This document shows, piece by piece, positions 28,301 to 38,778 of a stretch of 64,000 nucleotides of DNA. The DNA lies in NCBI GenBank assembly GCA_963701675.1, contig OY969623.1, forward strand, positions 6,820,001 through 6,884,000. The letters are read 5' to 3'. The DNA comes from G963701675 sp963701675. Its GTDB lineage: Bacteria; Planctomycetota; Planctomycetia; Gemmatales; Gemmataceae. Position numbers and translations under genes: made by a program. Numbering within the stretch: position 1 is the stretch's first letter; every line of letters begins with the position of its first letter. The notes under the pieces are model-generated. The model worked only from the letters and a program-made list of their open reading frames with translations, was not told where the DNA came from and did not search any database.

Positions 28301-30089
28301 CGCGCCGAGCGACAGTCTTTTTGGCCCGCTCGGGAAGGTGATCTATTCCGCGATGGGTTCCGTGGAGTTGTTCGGCGGCAGCGCCGGCAACACCCTTCAT
28401 GTGACCGGAAGCCCTGCGGGGACTGCCCTGGCGCTCTATTCCGGTGCCGGGATTGACACCGTTTTCGTCGCAAATGCATCAAACTCGCTCGGCGCCCAAA
28501 TGGGGACACTGTTTGTGAACGGCCAGGGCGCTAGCGACAGCGTCTTCGTCACCGATGAAGCGGACAGTGGGGCGCACAGCTACGTTCTCGGCGCCGGCAC
28601 TCTCGCGCACGACTCCGTCACCAAGCTCACGTACAGTGCCATCGAATCGTTGGATTTCGTTGCGAGTAACTTCAACGACCTGATCACGGTCGATGGCACC
28701 GCGAGTGGCACGCCGACCATCGTTCGCGCGGGCATCGGCACGGACACGATCAACGTCGGCACCGCATCCAAGTCGCTCGACAATCTCATGAGCCCAGTAA
28801 GCATCTACGGACTGGGCGGTCCTGATACACTGAGCGTCACAGACCAGGCGGCCCTCTTGGGGCATGCGTACGCACTTACGGCCTCAACCCTGGCACGCGA
28901 TGGCGCGACGTTAGTCACCTATGGCAGCGTGGAAAACTTGGGAATCACAACGTCTGGATTCATCGACACTTTTCTCGTCCAGGGAACCGCTGCGGGATTG
29001 CCGGTGACCGTGACGGGTGGCAACGGCGTTGACATGCTCGCGGGGGCGAACAACGCAAATCACTGGTTAATTAATGGGACGAATGCCGGCGACCTTAACG
29101 GCACAGTCGCCTTCAACGCCTTCGAGTGGCTGACGGGAGGTTCTGCTTCCGACCAATTCGAGTTTAGCAATGTGGGCAGCGTTAGTGGACTCATCAACGG
29201 ATTGGGTGGTCCCGATACTCTGGATTACTCGGACTACACGAGCAACGTCGCTGTTAATCTCCAAACAAACACGGCGACGGGCACCGGCGGATTTGCCGGC
29301 ATCGAGGACGTTATCGGCGGCAACGGCTCCGACCAACTCATCGGCGAGAACGCCGCCAACACATGGAATATCGTTACTTCCGACCGAGGTAACGTCAACG
29401 GAACGTTTACATTTGCCTCGTTCGAAAACCTGACGGGCGGCACGAACATCGACATGTTCGTATTCAGCAACTCCTTTGGAGTGAGCGGCAGCATCAATGG
29501 TGGCGGCGGAACCGGCAAGAATGCCCTGAACTACTCGGCCTATACCAGCTCTGTGCAAGTCAATCTCACTACCTCCAGCGCCACCAACGTCGCGGGCGGC
29601 GTGAGCGGCATCGCGGATGTCTACGGCGGAGCGGCGGACGATATGCTCATTGGCAACGGAGCGACCAACGCCCTCTACGGACTAGCCGGCGATGACGTTT
29701 TGCTCGGTGCCGGAGGCGCCGATGACTTGAACGGTGGCGCCGGCCGCGATCTTCTCATCGCCGGTCTCGGTGTCGATCGACTTTCAGGCAACCAGGACGA
29801 CGACATTCTGATTGGCGGTACTACTACCCACGATGGCAACACCGCTTCTTTTGCGGCGATCATGGCCGAATGGACACGAACTGACCTCACGTACGCGCAG
29901 CGGATCGATCATCTCCGTAACGGCGGTGGTTTGAACGGTCAGATCAAGCTCAACAGTTCGACCGTGTTTGACGACAGCGCCAGCGACTTTCTCACTGGAA
30001 GCACCGGTCTCGATTGGTTCTGGGCCACACTGAGCGGTGCTCAGCAGGATTCAATCGCGGACAAAGAACCCAATGAAGTTGTCAATTAA
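25331..30089 (+). CDS. giant exported metalloprotease-like repeat protein, one frame break
   Basis: About 1585 residues from ATG 25331, preceded by AGGAG. The planctomycete leader RIERLEERTLLSINWW starts it. Residues ~35-240 resemble a metzincin-like zinc peptidase with HELGHAIGF (159-167), but the usual third His of HExxHxxGxxH is Asn, so activity is open. Then come five or more ~100-residue beta repeats (FLVDSNG..PGGTV.GI, VTVTDTTVGA..NDTFF..GKITY), and an RTX-like C-terminal part (GLAGDDVLLGAGGADDLNGG). The last 60 residues (ASFAAIMAEWTRTDLTYAQR) are a common planctomycete tail. The frame shifts near 27970. The next gene starts 13 bases later. Confidence 0.8.
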
Positions 30090-30102
30090 GGGAGATTCAG
30101 CA

Positions 30103-32984
30103 ATGTTTCAACGGGAAAACAACCTGAAACGCGCTTCGTCGTTAGTTCACCAGCCGGTTCCGGCTCGGCCACGGCTGGAACCGCTCGAAGATCGGCTGCT
30201 GCTTGCAACATACACCGTAAGTCACACTGGTGATTCCGGCGTCGGATCACTTCGGCAGTCGATCATCAACTCCAATGCCAACGCAGGCAAAGATACTATT
30301 GTGTTCAACATTCCCGGTACTGGTGCGCACTTCATCGCGCCCTTGGCTTCATTGCCCACCATTACTGATCTCGTGATCATCGACGGTTTCACGCAGCCAG
30401 GCGCCAGCCCTAACACCGCCGCCGTCGGGAACAATGCCGTCTGGAAGATTCTTCTGATAGGTAACAACGCATTGGGAAGTGCCCTCACCATTACGGCGGG
30501 AAACAGTGAGGTACGCGGGCTAAGAATCTACGGCTTCAGCAGCGCTTCCGCTCTAAGACTTGTGACCAACGGCGGCAACACGGTCGATGGCAACTATTTG
30601 GGAGATACTAGCACGGGAAATGCCAACGGCGTCCGCATTGAATCTGCCAACAACACGATTGGCGGCGGCGCTCCCGAAGAGCGCAACATTATCTCCGGAA
30701 GCAACGGCTACGGTATCCATCTCACGGGCAGCGGCGCTACCGGGAATAAGGTCCAAGGAAACTACATCGGCACATCGTCCACGGGTGGCACCAAGCAGCC
30801 TAATGCGTTGAGCGGCGTCTTTCTCGACAACAATGCCCACGACAATACCATCGGCGGCGGCGAGTTCCTTGGAATCGACTCGGTGGGCAACGTCATCTCT
30901 GGAAATGGCGGCTCCGGAATCTACCTATTCGGAACGGGCGTTACAGGGAACAAGATCTATAGCAACTACATCGGCACGACCGCAACCGGCACTGCAGCGC
31001 TGAGTAATACCGAATCCGGCGTCCGCATCCGCGACGGTGATAACAATCGGGTCGGGACACCGCCAACGGTGAACGGCGGCTTTTATACCTTTTACAGCAA
31101 CGTCATTGCGGGTAATGGGATTCACGGCATCTTTGTCCAAAACGCAAGCGGGACGCTGATCCAAGACAATTACATCGGTACGAATGGCGCCGGCACCGCC
31201 GCCATTTCCAACGGCGCCAGCGGCGTCGCAATTTCCAACGGGGTAAGCACCATCGTCGGCGGCACGGCCAGCGGCGCCGGCAATCTCATCTCCGGCAATG
31301 GGGATGACGGTATTCTGCTCGATGGTCAACAAAATGCAGTCGAAGGCAATTACGTCGGCACGAACGCCGCCGGCACGGCGGCCCTACCGAACGGTTCCGA
31401 CGGTGTCGCTATCGTAGGCGGCTCGGCGAACTCCGTAGGCGATGGGACGGCCGAAGGCCGGAACGTCATCTCCGGCAACGGCGCGAGCGGCGTGTACATC
31501 ACAGGCACCGCAACGACCGGCAACCAAATCGAAGGCAACCATATCGGCACGAACGCCGCCGGCACGGCCGCTCTCGGAAACGTCCTCGACGGCGTTATTC
31601 TCTATAACGGGACGCATGACAACACGGTCGGCGGCGGCGAGATATTCGGTATCGATTCCGCCGGCAACGTCATCTCCGGAAACAAACGCTACGGCGTACA
31701 CGTCTACGGTAGTCACAGCAACGACGTCTACAGCAATTACATAGGAACGAATGCCGCCGGGACCGCCGCGGTGGCCAACATTCTGGGCGGCGTAGCTATC
31801 GTCTTCGGCGATAACAATCAGGTCGGAAAACCGCCGGTCACCATCGACATCTTTGTCTTCTACTATGGCAACGTGATTTCAGGTAACGCTAGTGCCGCCG
31901 TCCGTGTCGATGAGGCGAATGCAACGCTCATTCAGGCCAACCACATCGGTACCAGTGGCGACGGTACTGCGGGCGTCGCTAATCTCCGTGGCGTCTCTCT
32001 CGCGCACAAGCGATCGGCACTACGATCGGCGGCACCAGTTCCGGTGCGCACAACGTCATTTCCGGCAATAACCGCGACGGCATCGAGATTCTCGGGGCGA
32101 GCGGCACACTTGTCCAAGGAAACTACATCGGGACGAAGACGGACGGTGTTGGCTCGCTCGGCAACGGTCAATGGGGCATCGTGTTGAACAATAGCGCCAC
32201 GAACAATGCCGTCGGCGGCACCGCCGCCGCCGCCAATCGGATTGCTTTCAACGGCGACGGTGGCGTTGACGTGCTCAGTGGAACCGGCAACCCGGTGCTC
32301 GGCAACTCCATCCATTCCAATGGAGGCCTCGGCATCGACCTGAACGGCGACGGCGTGACCTTGAACGATCCGCCACCGGACGCCGACAGCGGCCCTCAAA
32401 ATCTACAGAACTTCCCGCTGCTCAACTCGGTCTCAGGTGGCGGCGGCGCTGTTACCGTCCAAGCAACGCTGGTGAGTGTGCCAAATGCGACTTACCGAGT
32501 CGAGTTCTTTGGCAGTGACAGCTGTGATCCCTCCGGCTACGGCGAAGGGCAGTCGTACCTGGGAAGTAAATTGGTAACAACAAATCCAGCCGGCCGAGTG
32601 CGCTTCGCCAGCGTCCTGACCACGTCCGCCGCTTACATAACCGCCACGGCGACCGACGCCGCCAATAACACGTCCGAGTTCTCGACGTGCACTGCGGTGA
32701 GCAGCAATTTGCCGACAACGGATGGGGGCGGTTTGTCGGCAATGGCCATGCACCTCGCCTTCGAACCGATCTTCCTCGAGGTGACTGACACAACGCCGGA
32801 ACAGTCGTCGTTAGCTGAGAGAGCGTCGTCATATCCGGTTGACGAAGATGCGCCGGCCCAACTCGGCGTCGAATCGAGCAGCCTCAAAAGGGAGGTTCTC
32901 CAGACCCGATCGAATTCGGCCCGCATTGGGTTGGCTTCGACACAACGGTTCGGCGCGGAGATTTTGGACGATTTCTCCTTCTAG
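30103..32984 (+). CDS. exported right-handed beta-helix protein, one frame break
   Basis: About 960 residues from ATG 30103 (GGAG upstream). The leader is RLEPLEDRLLLATYTVSHTG. A long array of beta-helix coils follows (GNVISGNGGSGIYLFGTGVT, GNYVGTNAAGTAALPNGSDG, EGRNVISGNGASGVYITGT), the fold of pectate-lyase-like and adhesin proteins. After a frame change near 32005 come a last helix coil (SIHSNGGLGIDLNGDGVTLN), an Ig-like domain (YRVEFFGSDSCDPSGYGEGQ) and a C-terminal linker. Predicted to be surface-exposed. It forms an operon with the metalloprotease-like gene. Confidence 0.82.
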
Positions 32985-33093
32985 CGCGGCGTCGCCCGGG
33001 ACAAGGCTGGCAAAAACACGGATCCGGGAAAGGTGTCGGATCCGAGACCGGTCCGCCCTTGAACCTACTGAAGGCCCCCCGATACACTGACCA

Positions 33094-33112
33094 GCGGGAG
33101 TTTGCCTCCCGC
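33094..33112 (+). promoter_or_regulatory. hairpin just upstream of the ECF sigma gene
   Basis: GCGGGAG (33094-33100) pairs perfectly with CTCCCGC (33106-33112) around TTTGC, 20 bases before the sigma factor ATG. No T-run follows. It may limit read-through or translation. Confidence 0.45.
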
Positions 33113-33132
33113 ACTTCAGACATCGGGGCACC

Positions 33133-33726
33133 ATGCCGGAACCACCAGTAGATTTCGCATCATTGATCCAGCGCGCCCGCTCCGGGGACCATCACGCCAT
33201 CGAGGAGGTGGTCCGGCGTTACGAGCCGGAGATTCGAATGGTCGCCCACGTCCGGCTCGGCCCTATGTTGCGGCCATATGTCGACACCGTCGACCTGGTC
33301 CAATCGGTCCATAAGAGCCTACTCCGCGGGTTGCGCGGCGGCCGCTTCGACATTTCGGCGCCTGAGCAACTTGTCGCCTTGGCGCTGACGATGGTGCGTC
33401 GTAAAGTCGCGCGCCAATGGCGACGACACAAGCGCCACGAGCGCGGCGCCGGCCAAACGACCGATACGTGTGATCTCGCACAGTACGTCACGGCCCATAG
33501 CACTCCGGTAGACCCCGCTCAAGCCGCTGAGCTCAGCGACGCGGTCATACACGTCTGTCAACAACTCAACGAGGACGAACGGCGTTTGATTGAGCTGCGT
33601 ATTCAGGGCTACAGCACCGCCGAGGCAGCGCGCGAGCTCGGCCTGGATCCCGACATCCTGCGCGTTCAGCTCAGTCGCTTACGCCGACGCCTTCGTAGCG
33701 AGGGCGTGCTTGCCGAATGGCTGTGA
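33133..33726 (+). CDS. ECF-type RNA polymerase sigma factor
   Basis: 197 residues from ATG 33133. Region 2 is SLIQRARSGDHHAIEEVVRR to DTVDLVQSVHKSLLRG; region 4 is LNEDERRLIELRIQGYSTAE with the helix-turn-helix AAREL...VQLSRLRRRL. This belongs to the planctomycete ECF groups that work with Ser/Thr kinases rather than classic anti-sigma factors. It stands between the beta-helix gene and the FG-GAP genes; the nearest kinase genes are several kilobases away. No cognate promoter was identified. Confidence 0.9.
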   Translation: MPEPPVDFASLIQRARSGDHHAIEEVVRRYEPEIRMVAHVRLGPMLRPYVDTVDLVQSVHKSLLRGLRGGRFDISAPEQLVALALTMVRRKVARQWRRHKRHERGAGQTTDTCDLAQYVTAHSTPVDPAQAAELSDAVIHVCQQLNEDERRLIELRIQGYSTAEAARELGLDPDILRVQLSRLRRRLRSEGVLAEWL

Positions 33727-33727
33727 A

Positions 33728-33940
33728 TTACCATCGGGCCTTCAGTCTTCGAATCAGGCAACCTGACCGCACGATCTCACCTTCGACAAGAATGAAATCG
33801 CCCGCAGCAAACGATGCCAGTCTGGGATCGTCGTCGAGGATGACTTTGCCGCCGTGCTGTTGAAGGCTCACGCCGAGCTGTGTGTCACGACATTCTGGAC
33901 TTTTCTGCGCGAGTTCTCGCCAGGGTGGCCGATCCGGTCG
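33728..33940 (-). pseudogene. C-terminal remnant of a planctomycete protein
   Basis: The minus strand reads WRELAQKSPECRDTQLGVSL, QQHGGKVILDDDPRLASFAA and GDFILVEGEIVRSG, ending at a TAA at 33728-33730. I recall a similar tail from conserved planctomycete proteins of unknown function. No start is present; upstream sequence is not convincing. The stop lies two bases beyond the convergent sigma factor's stop. Confidence 0.5.
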
Positions 33941-34073
33941 GTGACGCCATCGGCTGAGGCGTCACGGCGCGGAGGGCAACGCCCATCGCTCAGACTCGAT
34001 GTACGCTGGGTGCGAGATCTGGTGGTCATAATTGGTCCGCCTATCACAAATCGCAAGACTCCGCGCAAGCCCG

Positions 34074-36101
34074 CTAACGCCGGCCGCTCAGGTGCCGACG
34101 TTTGGTTGGTCTTGTGAGCCACGGATCAGAATCGAAATCGGCCGTGAGCAAGGGAATGAAATCGCACCGGCCCTGATTACTGCGGGGTGCCGATCTCTCG
34201 GAAATCGGGCCAAATACCACAAAGTTGTTGTCCTCGTTCAGTTCGGAAAGGGCATTGTCGGCGTCCAGAACGACGATGCCAAACTTGCCCGTGGGGTTCT
34301 CTCCCGTGTTCAGTTTCATTTGCAATCGGACGTGCTCGATCTGCTGCGATGGGAGTGGGCCCAGGTTGACCTCCTTGAGGAGAAGGTCATCGGGGCTCCA
34401 AGTTGCATCATCGGACAGGAAAAATCGGATCACGGAAGATGGAGTGAGTTCGATCCCTGGATTGAACACGGTGACCACGCCCCGAAGGTTGCCTCTGCCG
34501 TTATTTTTTGGGGACCAAGTCAGGTTCAGCCACTCTCCGCTGTAGCCTGCGTTACCAATCCCAGAAGTGCCCGGAAGGGCAACGCCGAAGAAGTCGTTGG
34601 CCTCAGCCTGGTCCTCGATGTTGAGGCTATCCTGCGTCCAAATCTCGTCGTTCGCGGCTGTGAGGCCGGACGGGGTCCCGTAGATCACACTCACGGCCCC
34701 AGAGTTGTTTTCCCGAATCACGCCGACGGCCAAGTCAGACTGGCCATTGCCGTTGAAGTCGTCCGCCGCCAGCGCGAAGCCGAACTGGTCCTGGGTCTCG
34801 GCCACGTCCTCGATGTCGGCGACGTCCTGATGGTAGAATTGGTTGCCCGCGAGGATGAGGCCGGTCGCCGCCCCAAAGATCACATGGACAGCGCCGGCAT
34901 CGACGGCGGCCCCAAGGTCTTCACGGGAAACCCCGATGGCCAATTCGTCCCTCCCATCCCCGTTGAAGTCGCCGGATACCAAAGCCACGCCGAACAAGTC
35001 GCCGGCTTCGGGAGCGTCGGCGAGGGCGTCTTGAGTCCATAGTTGACTGTTCACCGCCGAGATTCCGGAGCCGCTTGCGCCATACAGCACGTGCGCCGCG
35101 CCCGCATCCGCCGTGTCGACCAGGTCTTCGAACGGGACGCCAATGGCCAGATCGGAGACGTCATCGCCGTTGAAGTCGCCGGCGGCAAGTGAGAAGCCGA
35201 AGCGGTCGTTCTCCTCGGCTCCGCCCGAAATGCCCTCGCTTTCCTGAGTAAAGCCGGCGTAGTCGCAAGGGAAGCCATCGAATGTGCCATAGAGGACTTG
35301 TGCTGCTCCGCTCTCTTTATTGAAAAGGCTAGTTTGGTAGCCGGGAGCGCCAATCGCCAGATCATCGAAACCATCATGGTCGAAATCGCCCGCGGCGAGC
35401 GAAGCGCCGTATTGCTTGTTTTTCATTAGGGTGCCACCAATTGCACAGAACAGCGATTGGTTGCCCAGGTCGGTAAGGCCCAGCGCTGACCCATAGATTA
35501 CATCCACGCCGCCCACATTAGGGGTGTCGTTTCCCGCGTCATCCCCGGAATTCCCGTACGCCTCGCCGGGCCTTGCCACGGCCAAATCGTCGTGCTCGTC
35601 ATTGTTGAAGTCGCCAACCGTCAGCGCGGCGCCGAAGTGGTCGTCCTTTTCGTTCATTCTCCCGAGAAGATCCTGATGCCAGATCTGAGTCCCCGTGGCG
35701 GTCAGGCCCGTTGCGGAGCCGTAAAGCACCTGCACCACTCCACTGTCCTGAGTGACGCCGTCCTCGAACGGGATGCCGATCGCAAGGTCGCTATAGCCGT
35801 CGCTGTTGAAGTCGCCCGCCGCTAAAGTCCTGCCGAACTGGTCCCCGGCTTCAGAGGCGTCGGCGACATTCGGGCTATCCTGAGTCCAGAATTGATCGTG
35901 TTGAGTGAACTTGCCACCGGCGGAGAGGCCGGAGGACGTGCCATAGATCACGGACACGGCCCCGGCCAGGTTGTCCTCTCCGTGAACGCCAATGGCGAGA
36001 TCGGCGAAGCCGTCGCCGTTGAAGTCGGCGTAAACAGATAACAAGCGGCGCGCTTCCAGGGGTTCGAGATAGAGCTGCAGTTTGCTTTTCTTGCATGACA
36101 T
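34074..36101 (-). CDS. exported FG-GAP (integrin-alpha-like) repeat protein with CARDB-like domain
   Basis: 675 residues from ATG 36101. The leader is YLEPLEARRLLSVYADFNGD. Seven FG-GAP blades follow, each with DFNxDGxxDLAIGxP and a preceding DQFGxxLAAGDF, the calcium-binding beta-propeller of integrin alpha chains. Residues ~510-640 are a CARDB-like beta domain (FNPGIELTPSSVIRFFLSDD, LSELNEDNNFVVF). The protein ends KRRHLSGRR, nearly the same as the tail of the neighbouring paralogue. Predicted as a cell-surface adhesin. It is intact. Confidence 0.9.
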   Translation of the reverse strand: MSCKKSKLQLYLEPLEARRLLSVYADFNGDGFADLAIGVHGEDNLAGAVSVIYGTSSGLSAGGKFTQHDQFWTQDSPNVADASEAGDQFGRTLAAGDFNSDGYSDLAIGIPFEDGVTQDSGVVQVLYGSATGLTATGTQIWHQDLLGRMNEKDDHFGAALTVGDFNNDEHDDLAVARPGEAYGNSGDDAGNDTPNVGGVDVIYGSALGLTDLGNQSLFCAIGGTLMKNKQYGASLAAGDFDHDGFDDLAIGAPGYQTSLFNKESGAAQVLYGTFDGFPCDYAGFTQESEGISGGAEENDRFGFSLAAGDFNGDDVSDLAIGVPFEDLVDTADAGAAHVLYGASGSGISAVNSQLWTQDALADAPEAGDLFGVALVSGDFNGDGRDELAIGVSREDLGAAVDAGAVHVIFGAATGLILAGNQFYHQDVADIEDVAETQDQFGFALAADDFNGNGQSDLAVGVIRENNSGAVSVIYGTPSGLTAANDEIWTQDSLNIEDQAEANDFFGVALPGTSGIGNAGYSGEWLNLTWSPKNNGRGNLRGVVTVFNPGIELTPSSVIRFFLSDDATWSPDDLLLKEVNLGPLPSQQIEHVRLQMKLNTGENPTGKFGIVVLDADNALSELNEDNNFVVFGPISERSAPRSNQGRCDFIPLLTADFDSDPWLTRPTKRRHLSGRR

Positions 36102-36191
36102 GGTAATGTTTTCCGTTTAGTTCTAGTTGGTGTGAGACTGTGTTCCAAAACGGCGCGTCGGAAGCCCGCCACACCGTTGCTACTCAGCTGG

Positions 36192-37898
36192 CTAACGCCG
36201 GCCGCTCACGGTGCGTCGTTTTTGCGTTTTGGTCACGTAGGAATCGAGTTCCTGGTCGGCGGTGATGAGGTGGGCGACGTCTTGAAGCCCGCTGCCGCCA
36301 TGGGGCGCCGTCTTGCTGTTGCCAGCATCGAGTCCGCTCCCGAATCGGTCATTGATTTCTGAGACGTCGAGGACTCCTGCTGTGTCTTGGCCCCACGATT
36401 GTCCGCCGGTGAAGCCGGTGCTGGAGCCGTAGAGAGTCCAGACACGGCCGGCATCGAGAATGGTGACGCCGATGTCCTCAAAAGGAGCGCCTATGGCCAG
36501 GTCAGCCTTGCCGTTGCCGTTAAAATCTCCGGTGCCTAGACTGTCGCCGAATTCGTCCCCTTCCTCGGAGCTGTCGCCAGTGCCCACGTCTTCCTGAGTA
36601 ATTTCAAAGGCGCCGACTTTTGTGATCCCCGTGCTGCTTCCGTACATGACGTTGACGGCGCCGGCTTCGTCGGGGCCAACAACGCCGACGCGCTCGGACG
36701 GGGTCCCAATAGCAAGATCGGTACGCCCGTCGCCGTTAAAATCCGCGGCGGCCATTGTTGAACCGAAAAAGTCGCTCGCATCGGAGGTCCCACCTGCATC
36801 TCCTTGATTAAAAAACTGTTCTCCCGTGGCCGTTATGCCAGCTCCCGAACCGTAGAGCACGTGGAATGCTCCCGCACTAAAGTTGCCGCCCGCATCTTCG
36901 TTTATGACCCCAATTGCAAGGTCTCCGAAACCGTCTCCGTTGAAATCTCCTGCCGCGACGGCCCTGCCGAAGACATCGGCATTAAAAGCGCCGTCGCTCA
37001 CGCCCGGTGATGCTTGAGTCCACAATTGGTTGCCGGTGCTCGTTAAACCAGCCGCCGTGCTGTACATAACGGTAACGGAGCCGGCAAGCTCCGCGATGCC
37101 GATAAAGTCATCGACGTCGGCAAAGGGAGTTCCGATGGCCACGTCATCGCGGCCATCGTTGTTGAAGTCTCCCGAAGTGAGTTCGGCGCCAAAAGCGTCG
37201 AAGTCGCCCGCGACGCCGATCATGTTTCCGCTTTCAAGACTAAAATTCTGATTGCCGACGGGAGTGATGCCGCCTGGCCCGCCGTAAAATACACTAATCG
37301 CGCCCGCATCCTCGACGCTGCCGACATCTTCCTCCGGCGTGCCAATAACCAGATCGGCGAAAGCATCGCCATTTAAGTGGCCCGTTGCCAGGGCCGATCC
37401 GAATTGATCGCCGAACTCTCCAATCTCACGCACGCGCGGGCTATCCTGGTGAAAGACTTGATTTCCGCTGGATATTAGTCCGGCGCTCGAGCCAAAAAAA
37501 ATGTGGAATTGACCCGCGCCAGCCACGGCTCCGATCTGCTCGCCGGGCGCGCCGATTGCCAGGTCGGCCCGGCCGTCATTGTTGAAATCTCCACCGGCAA
37601 GGGCGGCGCCAAATAGATCGCCGGTTTCCGCCGTATCCAAGACACCGGCGCTGTCCTGTGTCCATAACTGATTGCCAGTCAACGTTAGGCCGCCTACGGA
37701 ACCGTAGATGATGTGTACGGCTCCGGCGTCGACGACACTGCCCACATCTTCCTCGGGCACGCCGATCGCCATGTCTTCGAAGCCGTCGCCGTTGAAGTCG
37801 GCCCAGACGTTGGATAACAGCCGTCGGGCTTCAAGCGCCTCCAACCGGGGCTGCCATCGCTTCCGTCCTGCTCGCTGGTTTTTACTGATCGTTTGCAT
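36192..37898 (-). CDS. exported FG-GAP repeat protein (paralogue)
   Basis: 568 residues from ATG 37898 with GGGGAG upstream. The leader is PRLEALEARRLLSNVWADFN. Seven FG-GAP blades (DFNNDGRADLAIGAPGE, DFNGDGFGDLAIGVINED) fill the rest. It lacks the CARDB-like domain of its neighbour but shares a basic C-terminal tail KRRTVSGRR. A tandem duplicate by position and sequence; 90 bases separate the two genes. Confidence 0.9.
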   Translation of the reverse strand: MQTISKNQRAGRKRWQPRLEALEARRLLSNVWADFNGDGFEDMAIGVPEEDVGSVVDAGAVHIIYGSVGGLTLTGNQLWTQDSAGVLDTAETGDLFGAALAGGDFNNDGRADLAIGAPGEQIGAVAGAGQFHIFFGSSAGLISSGNQVFHQDSPRVREIGEFGDQFGSALATGHLNGDAFADLVIGTPEEDVGSVEDAGAISVFYGGPGGITPVGNQNFSLESGNMIGVAGDFDAFGAELTSGDFNNDGRDDVAIGTPFADVDDFIGIAELAGSVTVMYSTAAGLTSTGNQLWTQASPGVSDGAFNADVFGRAVAAGDFNGDGFGDLAIGVINEDAGGNFSAGAFHVLYGSGAGITATGEQFFNQGDAGGTSDASDFFGSTMAAADFNGDGRTDLAIGTPSERVGVVGPDEAGAVNVMYGSSTGITKVGAFEITQEDVGTGDSSEEGDEFGDSLGTGDFNGNGKADLAIGAPFEDIGVTILDAGRVWTLYGSSTGFTGGQSWGQDTAGVLDVSEINDRFGSGLDAGNSKTAPHGGSGLQDVAHLITADQELDSYVTKTQKRRTVSGRR

Positions 37899-38249
37899 GA
37901 TTCGCTCCCCTTTTGAACTTGCATCATTCCCGTTGCGGGTGACCGGTACTTGATTTCAACCCCTCTACCGGCACTAACGAGAAATGGGGTCGAAAAGCAC
38001 CACGGAATTTGAAGAAATCTCGAAATGGAAGCGGCAGCGGCTAGTTACGGCTTCACGGAAGTGGTTATCGACGACTTCGCAAGCTTTTGCCGCCAAGAAT
38101 TTGCGTCATCTGTTCGGCCCCATGCATCGTAAAGCTCAACAATGATCTTCGCGAACAGTTGGCTCGGTTACCCCTCGGTCCGCTGCATTGACTCGTTCGG
38201 CCCTATTTGGATTGCTTGATTTGGTTTCCGCCAACGATTGAAACCGACT
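37899..38249. other. intergenic, no gene recognised
   Basis: About 350 bases between the start of the FG-GAP gene and a kinase-TPR remnant. It should hold the FG-GAP promoter on the minus strand. I see no RNA or repeat in it. Confidence 0.5.
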
Positions 38250-38259
38250 GACGACTGAT

Positions 38260-38478
38260 TTGGTTCAAGCCGCATTTGAACCGGCAAAAGACTGCTACGA
38301 CGCAGCCTACTTTCTGGCGCGGTGCATTCGGCTGGCCGAACAGGACGCCGAACTTACAGCCGCGAAGCGGATGGACCTCGCTCGATCCTACGCCGACCGC
38401 GCCATCGAGACCCTGTACCAGGCGGCAGAACGAGGTTTCAAGGAAGTGGCGCGCAGGAAGGAAGCTTCGAAACCTTGA
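38260..38478 (+). pseudogene. C-terminal fragment of a kinase-TPR protein
   Basis: CYDAAYFLARCIRLAEQDAE and YADRAIETLYQAAERGFKEV match the conserved end of planctomycete PknB-like kinases with TPRs. Only the tail remains; the kinase and TPR parts are absent. Confidence 0.6.
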
Positions 38479-38562
38479 TCTTGGTAAGCGTGGCGTCGTT
38501 ACTTCGCAAATCAGTGATTCTGCGAAGCGCCGATCAGCCGAGTCCGTTGAGATCAGCTTTGG

Positions 38563-38711
38563 CGTGTAAGGTTGGCTCGCTGGCCGAAGTATCTTATCAG
38601 CGCAGAGAATCGCGGGAAGCGCCTCGGTCGATCACCAACTAACAATCGAAGAATTTGCGTAGCGCCGAAGTTTCGGCGCTGGGCCTTTGAACTGAACAGA
38701 TGTGCGTACAA
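38563..38711 (+). repeat. 149-bp dispersed repeat, copy 1
   Basis: Matches 46683-46831 base for base at about 90% by eye, with no length difference. Both copies carry the hairpin AGCGCCGAAGTTTCGGCGCT (38661-38680 here). The second copy lies directly upstream of a DDE integrase gene, so this one may be a solo end or scar of that element. Confidence 0.8.
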
Positions 38712-38778
38712 GTTTCGGTGGCCCACCATAGCACCCAGCAAACCTGTCGTGTTTGCGAACGGATGACCGCAAGCGTTT

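Noticed and set aside
25331..32984. Tandem repeats in the giant proteins as a CRISPR array
   Set aside because: The repeats are about 300 bases, coding and diverged; no short identical repeats with unique spacers.
34032..35042. Plus-strand frame of 336 codons opposite the FG-GAP gene
   Set aside because: Shadow of repeated FG-GAP coding sequence; repeats explain its length.
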